A stretch of 64,000 bases of DNA from Gluconobacter kondonii (GTDB lineage: Bacteria > Pseudomonadota > Alphaproteobacteria > Acetobacterales > Acetobacteraceae): NCBI RefSeq assembly GCF_002723995.1, contig NZ_BEWP01000002.1:186001-250000 (forward strand). The letters are read 5' to 3'. Position 1 is the first letter of the stretch, and each line of letters opens with the position of its first letter. The notes below the pieces were generated by a model. That model did not search any database and was not told where the DNA came from. It worked only from the letters and a program-made list of their open reading frames with translations. A program made the position numbers and the translations under genes. Of this stretch, positions 1 to 7,980 are shown in pieces.

Positions 1-661
1 TGGCCGTGATCGTCCGGACCTCTGCTGACCCGCCGGATTCTTTTTCCCAGTTCCCGATCTGCACCGTTAGGCCGAGAGACTGCTGGAGAGGCAACGTCTT
101 GTCCGAGCGTCGCTGTTTCAGGTGAATGTCGAAGGTTCCACCAAATCCATGAGGCAGGTGGATCGTCATATCGCCGCTGACCGTGCCGATATCAATCGTG
201 CGCATCTGCGGCGCGGCATCAAGCGTAAGGTTTGTATCCCCGCTGACACTGCGGATCATGACATTGTGGGTCGCATGATCAATCGTGCTGTCACCATTCA
301 TGGTGCGGATCGAGACTGCACCGTCGGAATGATCGAGCGTGATATCGCCGCTGGCACTGCGGATTTCCACAGCGGCTACCGCATGATCCACATCCAGCGC
401 GCCATTGACCGTATGGACCTCGAGCGGCCCTCTGGACTGCTTGATATGAATGTCGCCGCTGACGGTCCGGACAGACAGCGGACCGTCTGACGTCCCGATA
501 CTGACATCTCCGTTGATGCTGGAGAGTTTTCCACCTTCGGGCAGGGTGGACAGGGACATATCGTCCGAAATCGAGGACTGGTTCAGCGGGGCTGCGCAGA
601 CCGGAAAGGCCAGTGCTGTGCCGAGGGCGAGAATGGGAAGGGAAAGCGCGAAACGGTTCAT
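1..661 (-). CDS. Secreted DUF4097-type repeat protein (3' end cut by window edge)
   Basis: An open frame runs from ATG at 661 off the left edge of the window, so the C-terminus is missing. It opens with a typical signal peptide (MNRFALSLPILALG, cleavage likely after FPVCA). The rest is a string of short beta-strand repeats of roughly 18-22 residues with the pattern S-x-SGDI/NGD followed by a D-H or IRT element. This is the look of the DUF4097/putative-adhesin beta-helix family. The family sits at the cell surface or in the periplasm and has no known catalytic role. It lies 19 bases downstream of a small membrane-protein gene on the same strand, so co-transcription is likely. Confidence 0.75.
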   Translation of the reverse strand, partial: MNRFALSLPILALGTALAFPVCAAPLNQSSISDDMSLSTLPEGGKLSSINGDVSIGTSDGPLSVRTVSGDIHIKQSRGPLEVHTVNGALDVDHAVAAVEIRSASGDITLDHSDGAVSIRTMNGDSTIDHATHNVMIRSVSGDTNLTLDAAPQMRTIDIGTVSGDMTIHLPHGFGGTFDIHLKQRRSDKTLPLQQSLGLTVQIGNWEKESGGSAEVRTITA

Positions 662-680
662 GATATGGGCCTTTCGGGCT

Positions 681-1100
681 TCAGCGACCGGCGACGGGAC
701 GATTGAGCAAAGCGGCATGCACGCCGCGGGCAATGGCCCAGGCCGTGAGAATGCCCCAGGCCAGTGTCAGCCCCCAGGGTACCACCATGAACACCAGCCC
801 AAGCCCGCCCGTAATAGCGCCCAGAGCCGCGACCATGAGATGGATCGTCCCGATGATGGTCAGGGCGAGCGCACCGTACCAGAACATCCGCACCTGCCAG
901 TCGAGTTGCGTGCGCGTCAGGCCCGTGGCGGAGCGGCGGCTTTTATGCGCGATCATCACGCCGATCAGGGCTGTCACGCCCGTGAAAAATCCGGCGACAT
1001 ACAGCGCATAGATCAACAGGACCAGATCGCGACCGCTCCGGGCATCATCTCCGCGGCCGTAGCGGCTGGCGGGTTCGTAAGGGGCGTAGGATGCGTACAT
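681..1100 (-). CDS. Small integral membrane protein (COG3671/DUF4870-like), copy A
   Basis: 139 residues starting at ATG 1100. The frame is open further upstream, but that extension is Arg/Ser/Gly-rich and does not look like protein. A polar N-terminal tail (YASYAPYEPAS) is followed by LLIYALYVAGFFTG and about three hydrophobic segments (residues about 30-52, 68-93 and 100-128), with the polar hinge HKSRRSATGL and the motif LDWQVRMFWY. The L-I-Y-A-L-Y...F-F-T-G start and the aromatic helix-two motif are typical of uncharacterised small membrane proteins related to DUF4870. Function is unknown. The next gene upstream (1241-1663) is a clear paralogue. Confidence 0.7.
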   Translation of the reverse strand: MYASYAPYEPASRYGRGDDARSGRDLVLLIYALYVAGFFTGVTALIGVMIAHKSRRSATGLTRTQLDWQVRMFWYGALALTIIGTIHLMVAALGAITGGLGLVFMVVPWGLTLAWGILTAWAIARGVHAALLNRPVAGR

Positions 1101-1240
1101 GAGGGAAACATTCCTCTGAGAAAAACTCGACAGCAACCTTGATGCACAAACCGTGCCAGATAGGGATTCCCGGCATTTCGACGCATGAAATCCGCCGGGA
1201 ACTCTGAAGAAATGGCGTATTGCGCCAGTTCCCGACGAGC

Positions 1241-1663
1241 CTATTCCGCCAATGCCCGGAAACGTTCGGGAAGCGGGCCATCTCCTGCGAGAATGCCACG
1301 TACACCCACGATCAGAGCCACCAGCAGGACGATGTTCCAGACTGCGAAAATACCGATCGGCAGCAGGAAAAGAAGCTGGCCGGGGCCGGAACTTCCGGGC
1401 GGTTCCGTCAGGAAACACGCCAGAAACAGAGCGGCGGAACCGACGATAAAGGCAACATCATACCAAAACAAACGCACCAGCCAGTTCAGATGCATCCGCT
1501 CTATCCCAACGCTCGGTCGGCGCAGGAGATAGGCGACAATCACACCCGCCAGAAGGCTGATGCCCGTGAAGAAACGGGCGATATACAGTGCATAAACAAT
1601 CAGCACGCCGCTTCTGCCAACGACGGGGCTAGAGGCTCGGGAGGTTCTGGAAAATTCGCTCAA
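1241..1663 (-). CDS. Small integral membrane protein (COG3671/DUF4870-like), copy B, TTG start
   Basis: 140 residues. There is no ATG or GTG in a sensible place, but TTG at 1663 follows an AGGAG Shine-Dalgarno by about seven bases, so TTG is taken as the start. It shares the body plan of its downstream neighbour: VLIVYALYIARFFTG, a VAYLLRR hinge, LNWLVRLFWYDV, then two further hydrophobic segments. The two genes are therefore an ancient tandem duplication with well-diverged C-terminal halves. No catalytic or binding motif is visible and the role is unknown. Confidence 0.7.
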   Translation of the reverse strand: MSEFSRTSRASSPVVGRSGVLIVYALYIARFFTGISLLAGVIVAYLLRRPSVGIERMHLNWLVRLFWYDVAFIVGSAALFLACFLTEPPGSSGPGQLLFLLPIGIFAVWNIVLLVALIVGVRGILAGDGPLPERFRALAE

Positions 1664-1691
1664 GCGCGTCTCCTGATGGAAGGTTCAAATG

Positions 1692-1718
1692 AAAACGCCC
1701 GACCAGAGAGGCCGGGCG
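1692..1718 (-). terminator. Rho-independent terminator after the sugar porter gene
   Basis: On the minus strand a GC-rich stem (CGCCCGGCC paired with GGTCGGGCG, one G-T wobble) is followed by TTTT. It sits about 33 bases past the porter stop codon and ahead of the next gene, so it separates the two units. Confidence 0.6.
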
Positions 1719-1751
1719 CAAAATCACGCGATGGTGATGTCCCGGAAAATG

Positions 1752-3179
1752 TCAGCGGCCAAGTTTGCGGAGCTTCACGCCCGACATGAGCCGCTTTTCG
1801 ATGACGGCGAGGGACATCCCCCGCGTCTCCGGGACGAACAGGATGGTCAGCAGCAGGAACAGTGCGTTCAGCCCAGCGAAGAGCCAGAACGTGCCTGACG
1901 TGCCGAGGGTTTGCATGAGGGTGAGGAAACTCACGCCGACCAGAAGATTGGTCATCCAGTTGGTGAAAGTCGAAATGGCAATGCCGAAGTCACGCCCGCC
2001 GAGCGGCTGGATTTCGGAGCACAGCACCCACATCAGCGGCCCCGCCGACATGGCGAAACCAGCGCAGAAAATCATCAACAGGAACACCGCCGCGATCTGG
2101 GAGGACTGCGTGGTCATGCCAGTCTGAAGCAGAATGGCCAGAATACCCATGCCGAACGCCATAACCGTAAAGCCCGCATAGAGAATCGGCTTGCGGCCCC
2201 AGCGGTCGACCAGTCCCAGCGCTACGAAGGTCGCCAGCATGTTCACCAGACCGATGATGGCCGTACACCACATCTGCGACTGTGCATCGAAATGCGCTGC
2301 CGCGAGAATGTTGGGCGCGTAATACATGACGATATTAATGCCCGCGAGCTGCTGCATCATCTGAAGCATCACGCCCAGCGCCACGGAGCGGCGGAAGTTG
2401 GGATTGGTGCGGAAGAGCTTGAAACCTTCCTGTTTCGTCTCAAGCTGCTCGCGGATGGCGCGGATTTCCTTGGCGGCCGTCAGCGGGTCTTCCCGCAGGT
2501 CCAGCAGGATCTGTCGCGCTTCCTTGTGGCGTCCCTGCGCCGTCAGCCAGCGCGGACTGTAGGGCAGGAACAACACGCCAATCAGGAACAGAACGGCCGG
2601 GATGCCAGCCACACCGAACATCCAGCGCCAGTTGCCGCTATAGGAAAAATAGGTGTCGGACAGGAACGCGATGAAAATGCCGACCGTCACCATGAGCTGA
2701 TAGGTCGAGACCATCGCCCCGCGCGCATCCTCACTGGCGATTTCCGACAGATAGAGCGGAGCCGTGAAGGCGGAAATCCCGACCGCGACGCCCATGACCA
2801 CCCGAAAGGAAATCATGGACGCGACCGACCAGCACATGGCGCAGCCGATCGTGCCGACGACGAAAATAGCGCCACCCACGATGAGGGAATGTTTGCGGCC
2901 AAGCGTCTTGGACATCCAGCCCGCACTCAAGGCCCCCGCCGCCGCACCCGCCATCATGGAACTGACGACCCACTCCAGCGCGATGGTGGAGGCATGATAT
3001 TCCTTGCCGAACAGGTCCAGCGCCCCTGCCACTACCCCGATATCAAGCCCGGACATGAGACCCGCCAGCGCGGCAATCACGCCAATGGCGATGATTTTGA
3101 AGCGCGTTGCGTCGAAAATGGATGTGCTGCTGTCATCCTGCGGCGAAATGGTCCCTATCGTTCCGGGCTGATCATTCAT
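1752..3179 (-). CDS. MFS sugar:proton symporter, GalP/sugar-porter family
   Basis: A 475-residue, twelve-helix major facilitator. Sugar-porter signatures are all visible: GLDIGVVAGAL in helix 1, GRKHSLIVGG after helix 2, the R-G-A motif after helix 4 (EDARGAMVSTYQ), PYSPRWL before the central loop, MMQQLAGINIVMYYAP in helix 7, DRWGRKP and the C-terminal PETRGMSL. It imports hexoses or polyols with protons across the inner membrane. ATG 3179 matches the usual family N-terminus; an alternative ATG at 3218 would add thirteen residues. It stands as a single unit, closed by a terminator. Substrate cannot be read from sequence. Confidence 0.85.
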   Translation of the reverse strand: MNDQPGTIGTISPQDDSSTSIFDATRFKIIAIGVIAALAGLMSGLDIGVVAGALDLFGKEYHASTIALEWVVSSMMAGAAAGALSAGWMSKTLGRKHSLIVGGAIFVVGTIGCAMCWSVASMISFRVVMGVAVGISAFTAPLYLSEIASEDARGAMVSTYQLMVTVGIFIAFLSDTYFSYSGNWRWMFGVAGIPAVLFLIGVLFLPYSPRWLTAQGRHKEARQILLDLREDPLTAAKEIRAIREQLETKQEGFKLFRTNPNFRRSVALGVMLQMMQQLAGINIVMYYAPNILAAAHFDAQSQMWCTAIIGLVNMLATFVALGLVDRWGRKPILYAGFTVMAFGMGILAILLQTGMTTQSSQIAAVFLLMIFCAGFAMSAGPLMWVLCSEIQPLGGRDFGIAISTFTNWMTNLLVGVSFLTLMQTLGTSGTFWLFAGLNALFLLLTILFVPETRGMSLAVIEKRLMSGVKLRKLGR

Positions 3180-3266
3180 AGGGCAGTGCGTTCCTTTTAT
3201 TCTGTCATAAAATGACATCAATCTTTCATGCGGATGTCATATCCGTAACCTATAACACAAAACCGT

Positions 3267-4286
3267 TTACAGCGTGAGGGCACTGCGGAGTTCGCCGACG
3301 GTGAACCCGTTCCAGTTCCTCATGGTCTGCGTGGCGGTTGCGTCCAGAATGTCGCGGTCTGCGGCGTCCCGACACAGCGTTTCGCCACCGAAGCGACGCA
3401 GCAGGGCGGACATTGCGACTTCCGCAGCGCGATTGGCGCCATCATCGGTTTTGATGGCCAGACCCAACCCCAGTTCCGGTAAAGACGCGATCATCACGCC
3501 TTCCGCCCCCATCTTCACAAAGGCCCGCGTGCCGAACCGGTCCATGATTTTCGTGTCATAACGCCCCGTCCCGGCGACCATGAACGGATTGGCTGCTACG
3601 GCCTCACGAAGACGTGTGGCCGCACGGAAACGCCCTTCGGACAGTCCGGTTCCCGCGCCGAATCTTGCAAAACCTTTCGCAAGTGCTTTCAGGGGGACGG
3701 CATAGGTCGGCATGGAACAGCCATCCATGCCCCGGTTGGCGTCGTCATGCGGCGTGTCCATCATGGCGGCCAGCACATCCGTTACGCGGCGCTGGATCTC
3801 ATGGGACGGGTCGATATAGCCGGTCGGATCGATTCCCTGATCGCAGGAGAGGCACACCATGCCCGCGTGTTTGCCCGAACAGTTGTTGTGCAGCGGACAG
3901 GCGTCCTGATGGGCAGCCGCCAGCGCGCGGCCAGCCGGTTCATAGGTCGGCCAGTGCGTCCCACATTCCAGAGACCCGACATCCCTGCCGACCGATTCCA
4001 GCATCTTGGCCGCCATTTCGGCATGGGCTTTCTCGCCACCATGCGAGGCGCAGGCAAGCGCCAGAGCGTCGCCACTCAGACCGAGACGGTCCGCAGCGCC
4101 ACTTTCCACAAGCTCGATCGCCAGCAGAGATTTGACGGTCGAACGCGGAAACACCGCAGCCTCCACATCCCCGCAGGACCAGACCACGCCACCATCGGCA
4201 TCCACGACGACCGCCCGGCCCAAATGATGGGATTCGACGCGTCCGCCGCGCGTGACCTCGGCCAGAAGGCCCGACTGTGCTGCCAT
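3267..4286 (-). CDS. L-asparaginase II family protein (Rhizobium-type)
   Basis: 339 residues, start at ATG 4286 with AGGAAG about eight bases upstream. It matches the asparaginase II family of Rhizobium etli AnsA type, which is unrelated to the E. coli threonine-nucleophile enzymes. Visible landmarks are an R-S-T-V-K segment near residue 50, CASHGGEKAH, HNNCSGKHAGM, the GCSMPTYAVPL segment and GTGRYDT. The family hydrolyses L-asparagine to aspartate and ammonia in the cytoplasm. It is the last gene of the minus-strand run that begins with zur or earlier; the gap to the preceding gene is only 19 bases. Confidence 0.8.
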   Translation of the reverse strand: MAAQSGLLAEVTRGGRVESHHLGRAVVVDADGGVVWSCGDVEAAVFPRSTVKSLLAIELVESGAADRLGLSGDALALACASHGGEKAHAEMAAKMLESVGRDVGSLECGTHWPTYEPAGRALAAAHQDACPLHNNCSGKHAGMVCLSCDQGIDPTGYIDPSHEIQRRVTDVLAAMMDTPHDDANRGMDGCSMPTYAVPLKALAKGFARFGAGTGLSEGRFRAATRLREAVAANPFMVAGTGRYDTKIMDRFGTRAFVKMGAEGVMIASLPELGLGLAIKTDDGANRAAEVAMSALLRRFGGETLCRDAADRDILDATATQTMRNWNGFTVGELRSALTL

Positions 4287-4305
4287 ATGATACTCTTCCT
4301 GCCTC

Positions 4306-4761
4306 TCATGATATTTCCGGACCGAGCACATAGCACGGACGGCCGTCCTGACGATCCGCCGTCAGCCAGGGCTGGATCAGACGCCGTCGAACACGCACGA
4401 TACCCAGATCTTCCGTCACCGGAGCATCCGCAAGATCCTGCGCCAGATGCGCGGCCGTGCGGAATATGAGGCCGTCCGTCAGGAGGAGGCCGTTTTCCAC
4501 AATCATCCGGGCGCTGACGATATCTGTCAGATGATACACAAACGCCTCCCCGGACGGAGGGCGGAACCCGACAGGATTCAGGAGACAGGCTTCGACCTCA
4601 TCCGCATCCAGATGCGTCAGCGGTGGTGTCCAGCCCAGAAGATCCGGTTGGTCAGTCGGGGGCACAGAAGCACGGGGCAGCGGATTTTCCGGGCGCGGAC
4701 GACGGGACTGGGGCAGCGTTTCAAACAGCGGCGCCGACGACGGGGAACGACGGCGGCCCAT
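4306..4761 (-). CDS. Unknown protein with a possible ADP-ribosyltransferase-like half
   Basis: 151 residues, starting at ATG 4761, five bases past the zur stop. The first 45 residues are Arg/Pro/Ser-rich and probably disordered. The second half holds VYHLTDIVSARMIVENGL, reminiscent of the H-x-T...I...G-L opening strand of small ART-fold enzymes such as Tpt1/KptA or DarT, then FRTAAHL and an IVRVRR strand. That resemblance is weak and other catalytic residues cannot be placed. I do not recognise a named family. Tight packing between zur and the asparaginase suggests one transcript. Confidence 0.55.
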   Translation of the reverse strand: MGRRRSPSSAPLFETLPQSRRPRPENPLPRASVPPTDQPDLLGWTPPLTHLDADEVEACLLNPVGFRPPSGEAFVYHLTDIVSARMIVENGLLLTDGLIFRTAAHLAQDLADAPVTEDLGIVRVRRRLIQPWLTADRQDGRPCYVLGPEIS

Positions 4762-4766
4762 GCGTC

Positions 4767-5321
4767 TCAGCCTGCCGTGGTTTTCGGTCGGCGTACCGGC
4801 AGGACACCGGCTTTCTGGCAGGCCACGCACAGGCCTTCGATTTCGACGGTCGCGGACTCGGCTTTAAAGCCCATGCTTTGCGCGGCACGGGTCAGAACCG
4901 GCGCGATGGATTCCTGCTCCAGTTCCCACGCCCGATCACAACCCCGGCAGATCAGAAATTGCGCCCGGTGCATCCCGCCTTCGTCATGGTGGTTGCAGCC
5001 ATGCGGACATTCCACAGCGTGCGAACAGCCTACGAAGGCGCTCAACCGCTCCAGACGGTGGATCAGGCTGTTTTCCAGCAGAAAATCCAGCGCCCGGTAA
5101 ACCGTAGGCGGGGCGGCTTTCGGATGGGCGGGACGCAGTCTGGCCAGAAGATCATAAGCCCCGGACGGCTTCTCGCTGGACAGGATCAGCCCCAGCACCT
5201 GCCGACGCGTTTCGGTCAGGCGCTGACCGTTGCGCTGGCACCACTCGGCCGTGAGGTCGAGGCGCTGTGTGACTTCGGGCGAAAAAACGAGCGTATCAGC
5301 AGTGGCAGAAGAATCCGGCAT
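4767..5321 (-). CDS. zur: Fur-family zinc uptake regulator Zur
   Basis: 184 residues. The N-terminal winged helix contains GQRLTETRRQVL, GAYDLLARLRPAHPKA and PPTVYRALDFLLE, very close to E. coli Zur. The C-terminal dimerisation domain carries a His/Cys-rich loop (GCSHAVECPHGCNHH), CxxC (CRGC) and a second CxxC (CVAC) near the end, the structural zinc site. Zn-loaded Zur represses zinc uptake genes. ATG 5321 gives the usual length; the frame stays open about 17 codons upstream. It follows ptsI by 58 bases in the same direction. No zinc transporter gene is adjacent, so its targets lie elsewhere. Confidence 0.85.
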   Translation of the reverse strand: MPDSSATADTLVFSPEVTQRLDLTAEWCQRNGQRLTETRRQVLGLILSSEKPSGAYDLLARLRPAHPKAAPPTVYRALDFLLENSLIHRLERLSAFVGCSHAVECPHGCNHHDEGGMHRAQFLICRGCDRAWELEQESIAPVLTRAAQSMGFKAESATVEIEGLCVACQKAGVLPVRRPKTTAG

Positions 5322-5379
5322 GGACGTCAATATGGCATCCCCGCCCCGCTTTGCCGAGAGACCCACCTGCAAAACAGTG

Positions 5380-7242
5380 TCAGGTTGCGAACTGCCGGAC
5401 CAGATCCTGGATCACGTCCGGATCGCTTTCCAGCATGACCTGTCGGCGGAGCTGGTCGCAGTCTTCGAGCGTCAGGGTGCGGATCAGGCGCTTCACGCGT
5501 GGCAGGGAGGCGGAGTTCATGGAAAAGGACCGCAGACCCAGACCGATCAGCAGCGCCACCACCCGCGGATCAGACGCCATTTCTCCACAGACCGAAATCG
5601 GACGACGCGCCTTTAGGGCCGAATCCGCCGCCGCCTCGATCAGCCGCAGCACACCCGGATGAAGCGGACTGTAGCGGTCCGCCACCATGGAATCCGAACG
5701 GTCCACGGCGAGCGTGTACATCGTCAGGTCATTGGTGCCGAGCGCCATGAAATCAGCGTGCCGGGCCAGCGTATCCACCGTCAGAGCGGCGGCGGGAGTT
5801 TCGATCATGATCCCCAACGGCGGCAGCGGATCGGGCAACGTATGGCCTTTGCGTTTGAGGCGTCGGGCCACCCGGTCATAGATCTCCCGCGCTGCAACGA
5901 TTTCGTCTGCGGACGTCACCATCGGCAGCAAAATCCGCACCCGACCGATGGCTGCGCCTTCTTCAGACTCGGCGGCCCGCAGGATCGCGGCGAACTGCGT
6001 CTCCAGCACCTCCGGCACCCGCAGGAGCAGACGCACCCCCCTCAGCCCCAGCGCGGGGTTGCCACCATCCGCGACCTGTTCGGCCAGACCCAGCCGACGC
6101 ATACAGGCCCGACCTTTCTCGCCGCCCCAGTCCAGCACGCGGATCGTGACGGGACGGCCGTCCATGGCCTGCACGATGGCGCGATAGGCGTCTGTCTGAC
6201 CGTCTTCGTCCGGCAGGTCTTCGCGTTCACCGAACAGGAACTCGCTGCGCAGCAGGCCAATGCCCTTCGCACCATTGCGCAGCAGCATCGGCATTTCCGC
6301 GGGCAATTCCAGATTGGCCGAAAGTTCAATGTCCTCGCCGCTCTGTAGCTGAGCAGGCAAGCGCTTGAGCCGTCCGAAGGCCCGCTTTTCCCTGACCTCA
6401 CGCTGTGCGGACTCTGCCGCCAGACGCAGTTCGGTCTCGTTGGGCGACAGCGTGACGGTCCCGAGATGCCCGTCTACAACCAGCATCTCGCCTTCCTGAA
6501 CCTGCGCCATGAGGTTTGGCACGGCGAGGATGGCCGGAATATCGAGCGCGCGCAGCAGGATCGCGGTGTGATCCGCCCCGCCCCCGCCCTGCGTGACGAC
6601 CGCCGCGATGCGTGCGGGATCGATCATGGCAACATCGGCTGGACGAAGCTGCTCCGCCACCAGAACCGAGCCGGGAGACAGGCTGGAAAACGCGCGATAG
6701 GAAATGCCGGTCAGGTTCCGCATCAGGCGACGCCCGACTTCTTCGAACTCGCCCGCAAGACGCAGATTGGCGTCGGCGTCCTGTGCGCTGTTCTCCCGCG
6801 CCACGGCTTCCGCCATGCGCGAGACCTGCGCCGCCAGTTCCTGCGTGACGTCCGAAACGGCTGCCTCTGCACAAAGCCCCTCGCCCGCGATCCGCTCCCG
6901 CACCTGACGCACCAGCCGCGACGGGCCGAGCATCCGTTCATAGACCGTCAGAAGGGAAGCGATTTCCGCACGCCCCTCTTCCGGCAAGCCGACCAGCCGG
7001 TCGCGCATTTTCTCTATCTGATGAAATGCCCGAGCGATGGCTTCGTCCAGACGGACGTTCTCTGCCTCCGGCCCAATGGCGCTGTAGCGTTCGGTGATGT
7101 CGGGCAGCGGGAGGGCTTCAACCCGTCCGGCAGGGCCGAGTGCCATACCGGGCGTGATGGCCTTGCCTTGGAGAAACGTACTGGAGGACGCGCTGCGGCG
7201 GGGCTGTCGGGAAGAGCGGCGACGGGACGGCGTTTCAGTCAC
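5380..7242 (-). CDS. ptsI: PTS enzyme I (phosphoenolpyruvate-protein phosphotransferase)
   Basis: 620 residues. Takes phosphate from phosphoenolpyruvate and passes it to HPr in the cytoplasm. Visible: ITPGMALGPA at the N-terminus, the swivelling domain with active His (GGADHTAILLRAL, about residue 225), LLRSEFLF, ILDWGGEKG, and the C-terminal barrel with GTNDLTMYTLAVDR and the cysteine loop SVCGEMASDP. There is no GAF domain, so it is EI-type rather than the EI-Ntr form. The start is read as GTG 7242, which overlaps the ptsH stop; a TTG three codons earlier is also possible. The Arg/Ser-rich first 25 residues are unusual. No PTS permease is encoded nearby. Confidence 0.9.
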   Translation of the reverse strand: MTETPSRRRSSRQPRRSASSSTFLQGKAITPGMALGPAGRVEALPLPDITERYSAIGPEAENVRLDEAIARAFHQIEKMRDRLVGLPEEGRAEIASLLTVYERMLGPSRLVRQVRERIAGEGLCAEAAVSDVTQELAAQVSRMAEAVARENSAQDADANLRLAGEFEEVGRRLMRNLTGISYRAFSSLSPGSVLVAEQLRPADVAMIDPARIAAVVTQGGGGADHTAILLRALDIPAILAVPNLMAQVQEGEMLVVDGHLGTVTLSPNETELRLAAESAQREVREKRAFGRLKRLPAQLQSGEDIELSANLELPAEMPMLLRNGAKGIGLLRSEFLFGEREDLPDEDGQTDAYRAIVQAMDGRPVTIRVLDWGGEKGRACMRRLGLAEQVADGGNPALGLRGVRLLLRVPEVLETQFAAILRAAESEEGAAIGRVRILLPMVTSADEIVAAREIYDRVARRLKRKGHTLPDPLPPLGIMIETPAAALTVDTLARHADFMALGTNDLTMYTLAVDRSDSMVADRYSPLHPGVLRLIEAAADSALKARRPISVCGEMASDPRVVALLIGLGLRSFSMNSASLPRVKRLIRTLTLEDCDQLRRQVMLESDPDVIQDLVRQFAT

Positions 7243-7525
7243 GCTCGCCAAATCCGTCCGCGATCAGGGCCTCCAGCGCGTCGAGCGCTTCGACCGCCTG
7301 AGGCCCGTGGGCACGAAGCGTCACGCTCTGCCCCTCCCCGGCTCCCAGCATCATCAGTCCCATGATCGACAGGGCGGAGACGACATTGGAGCCGTGAGCA
7401 ATCGTGGCCTCGGCGTCAAAACGCTCGGCAGTGGTCACGATCTTGGCGGCGGGACGGGCATGAAGCCCCAGATGGTTGACGATGCTGACAGTGCGCGGCG
7501 GGACGGACAGGGTCGTATCACTCAT
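7235..7525 (-). CDS. ptsH: HPr phosphocarrier protein
   Basis: 96 residues with the phosphorylatable histidine (NHLGLHARPAAK, His22) and the regulatory serine loop ALSIMGLMML (Ser53, equivalent to Ser46 of Gram-positive HPr). Ser53 is the expected target of the HPr kinase encoded four genes upstream in the same run. It relays phosphate from EI to EIIA(Man). The stop codon overlaps the GTG start of ptsI by eight bases, indicating translational coupling. The N-terminus is about seven residues longer than in E. coli HPr. Confidence 0.93.
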   Translation of the reverse strand: MSDTTLSVPPRTVSIVNHLGLHARPAAKIVTTAERFDAEATIAHGSNVVSALSIMGLMMLGAGEGQSVTLRAHGPQAVEALDALEALIADGFGERD

Positions 7526-7539
7526 TCAGCGAACTCGAT

Positions 7540-7980
7540 TCAATGAACCGGCAGCGTACAGGCACGCGGCCCGCCATGGAGACAGGGGGCAGGAAGTTGT
7601 GACGCCACGGCGATATACTTCCGCCCCGCCATTGTGGCCTTTTCCACGCAACCCGCAAGGTCCAGATCGCGACGTGTTTTCGCCAGTTTGACCAGCATCG
7701 GCACATTCACGCCCGACACGACCTCAACATGCCCCGGCTCGCGCAGGGACAGCGCCAGATTGGAAGGCGAACTTCCAAAAATATCCGTCAGCACCAAAAC
7801 GCCATCGCCGGTATCGAGGCGCTGGAGCAGGCGTTCGGCCGCAGGACGCAGCACGGCGGGATCGTCATCATCCGCAACGCCGACCACGCCCACCTGAGTC
7901 TGCGGACCCACGACATGAACCAGCGTTTCCAGCAGGACATCGCCAAGACGTCCGTGCGTAATCAGCATGAGTCCGATCAT
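7540..7980 (-). CDS. manX: PTS EIIA component, mannose family (ManX-type)
   Basis: 146 residues starting MIGLMLITHG; His9 is the phosphorylation site of the EIIA(Man) fold (L-I-T-H-G). Other family marks are GVLVLTDIFGSSPSN and EVVSGVNVPMLVKL. There is no IIB, IIC or IID domain here, so this looks like the terminal acceptor of a regulatory PTS, as in other alphaproteobacteria. The ATG overlaps the rapZ stop (ATGA) and HPr starts 14 bases after its stop. A GTG/ATG further upstream in frame would intrude into rapZ and is rejected. Confidence 0.88.
   Translation of the reverse strand: MIGLMLITHGRLGDVLLETLVHVVGPQTQVGVVGVADDDDPAVLRPAAERLLQRLDTGDGVLVLTDIFGSSPSNLALSLREPGHVEVVSGVNVPMLVKLAKTRRDLDLAGCVEKATMAGRKYIAVASQLPAPCLHGGPRACTLPVH

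Noticed and set aside
1101-1418. Upstream extension of membrane protein copy A to position 1418
   Set aside because: Extension is Arg/Ser/Gly-rich shadow of the neighbouring intergenic region and copy B; ATG 1100 gives a normal family start.
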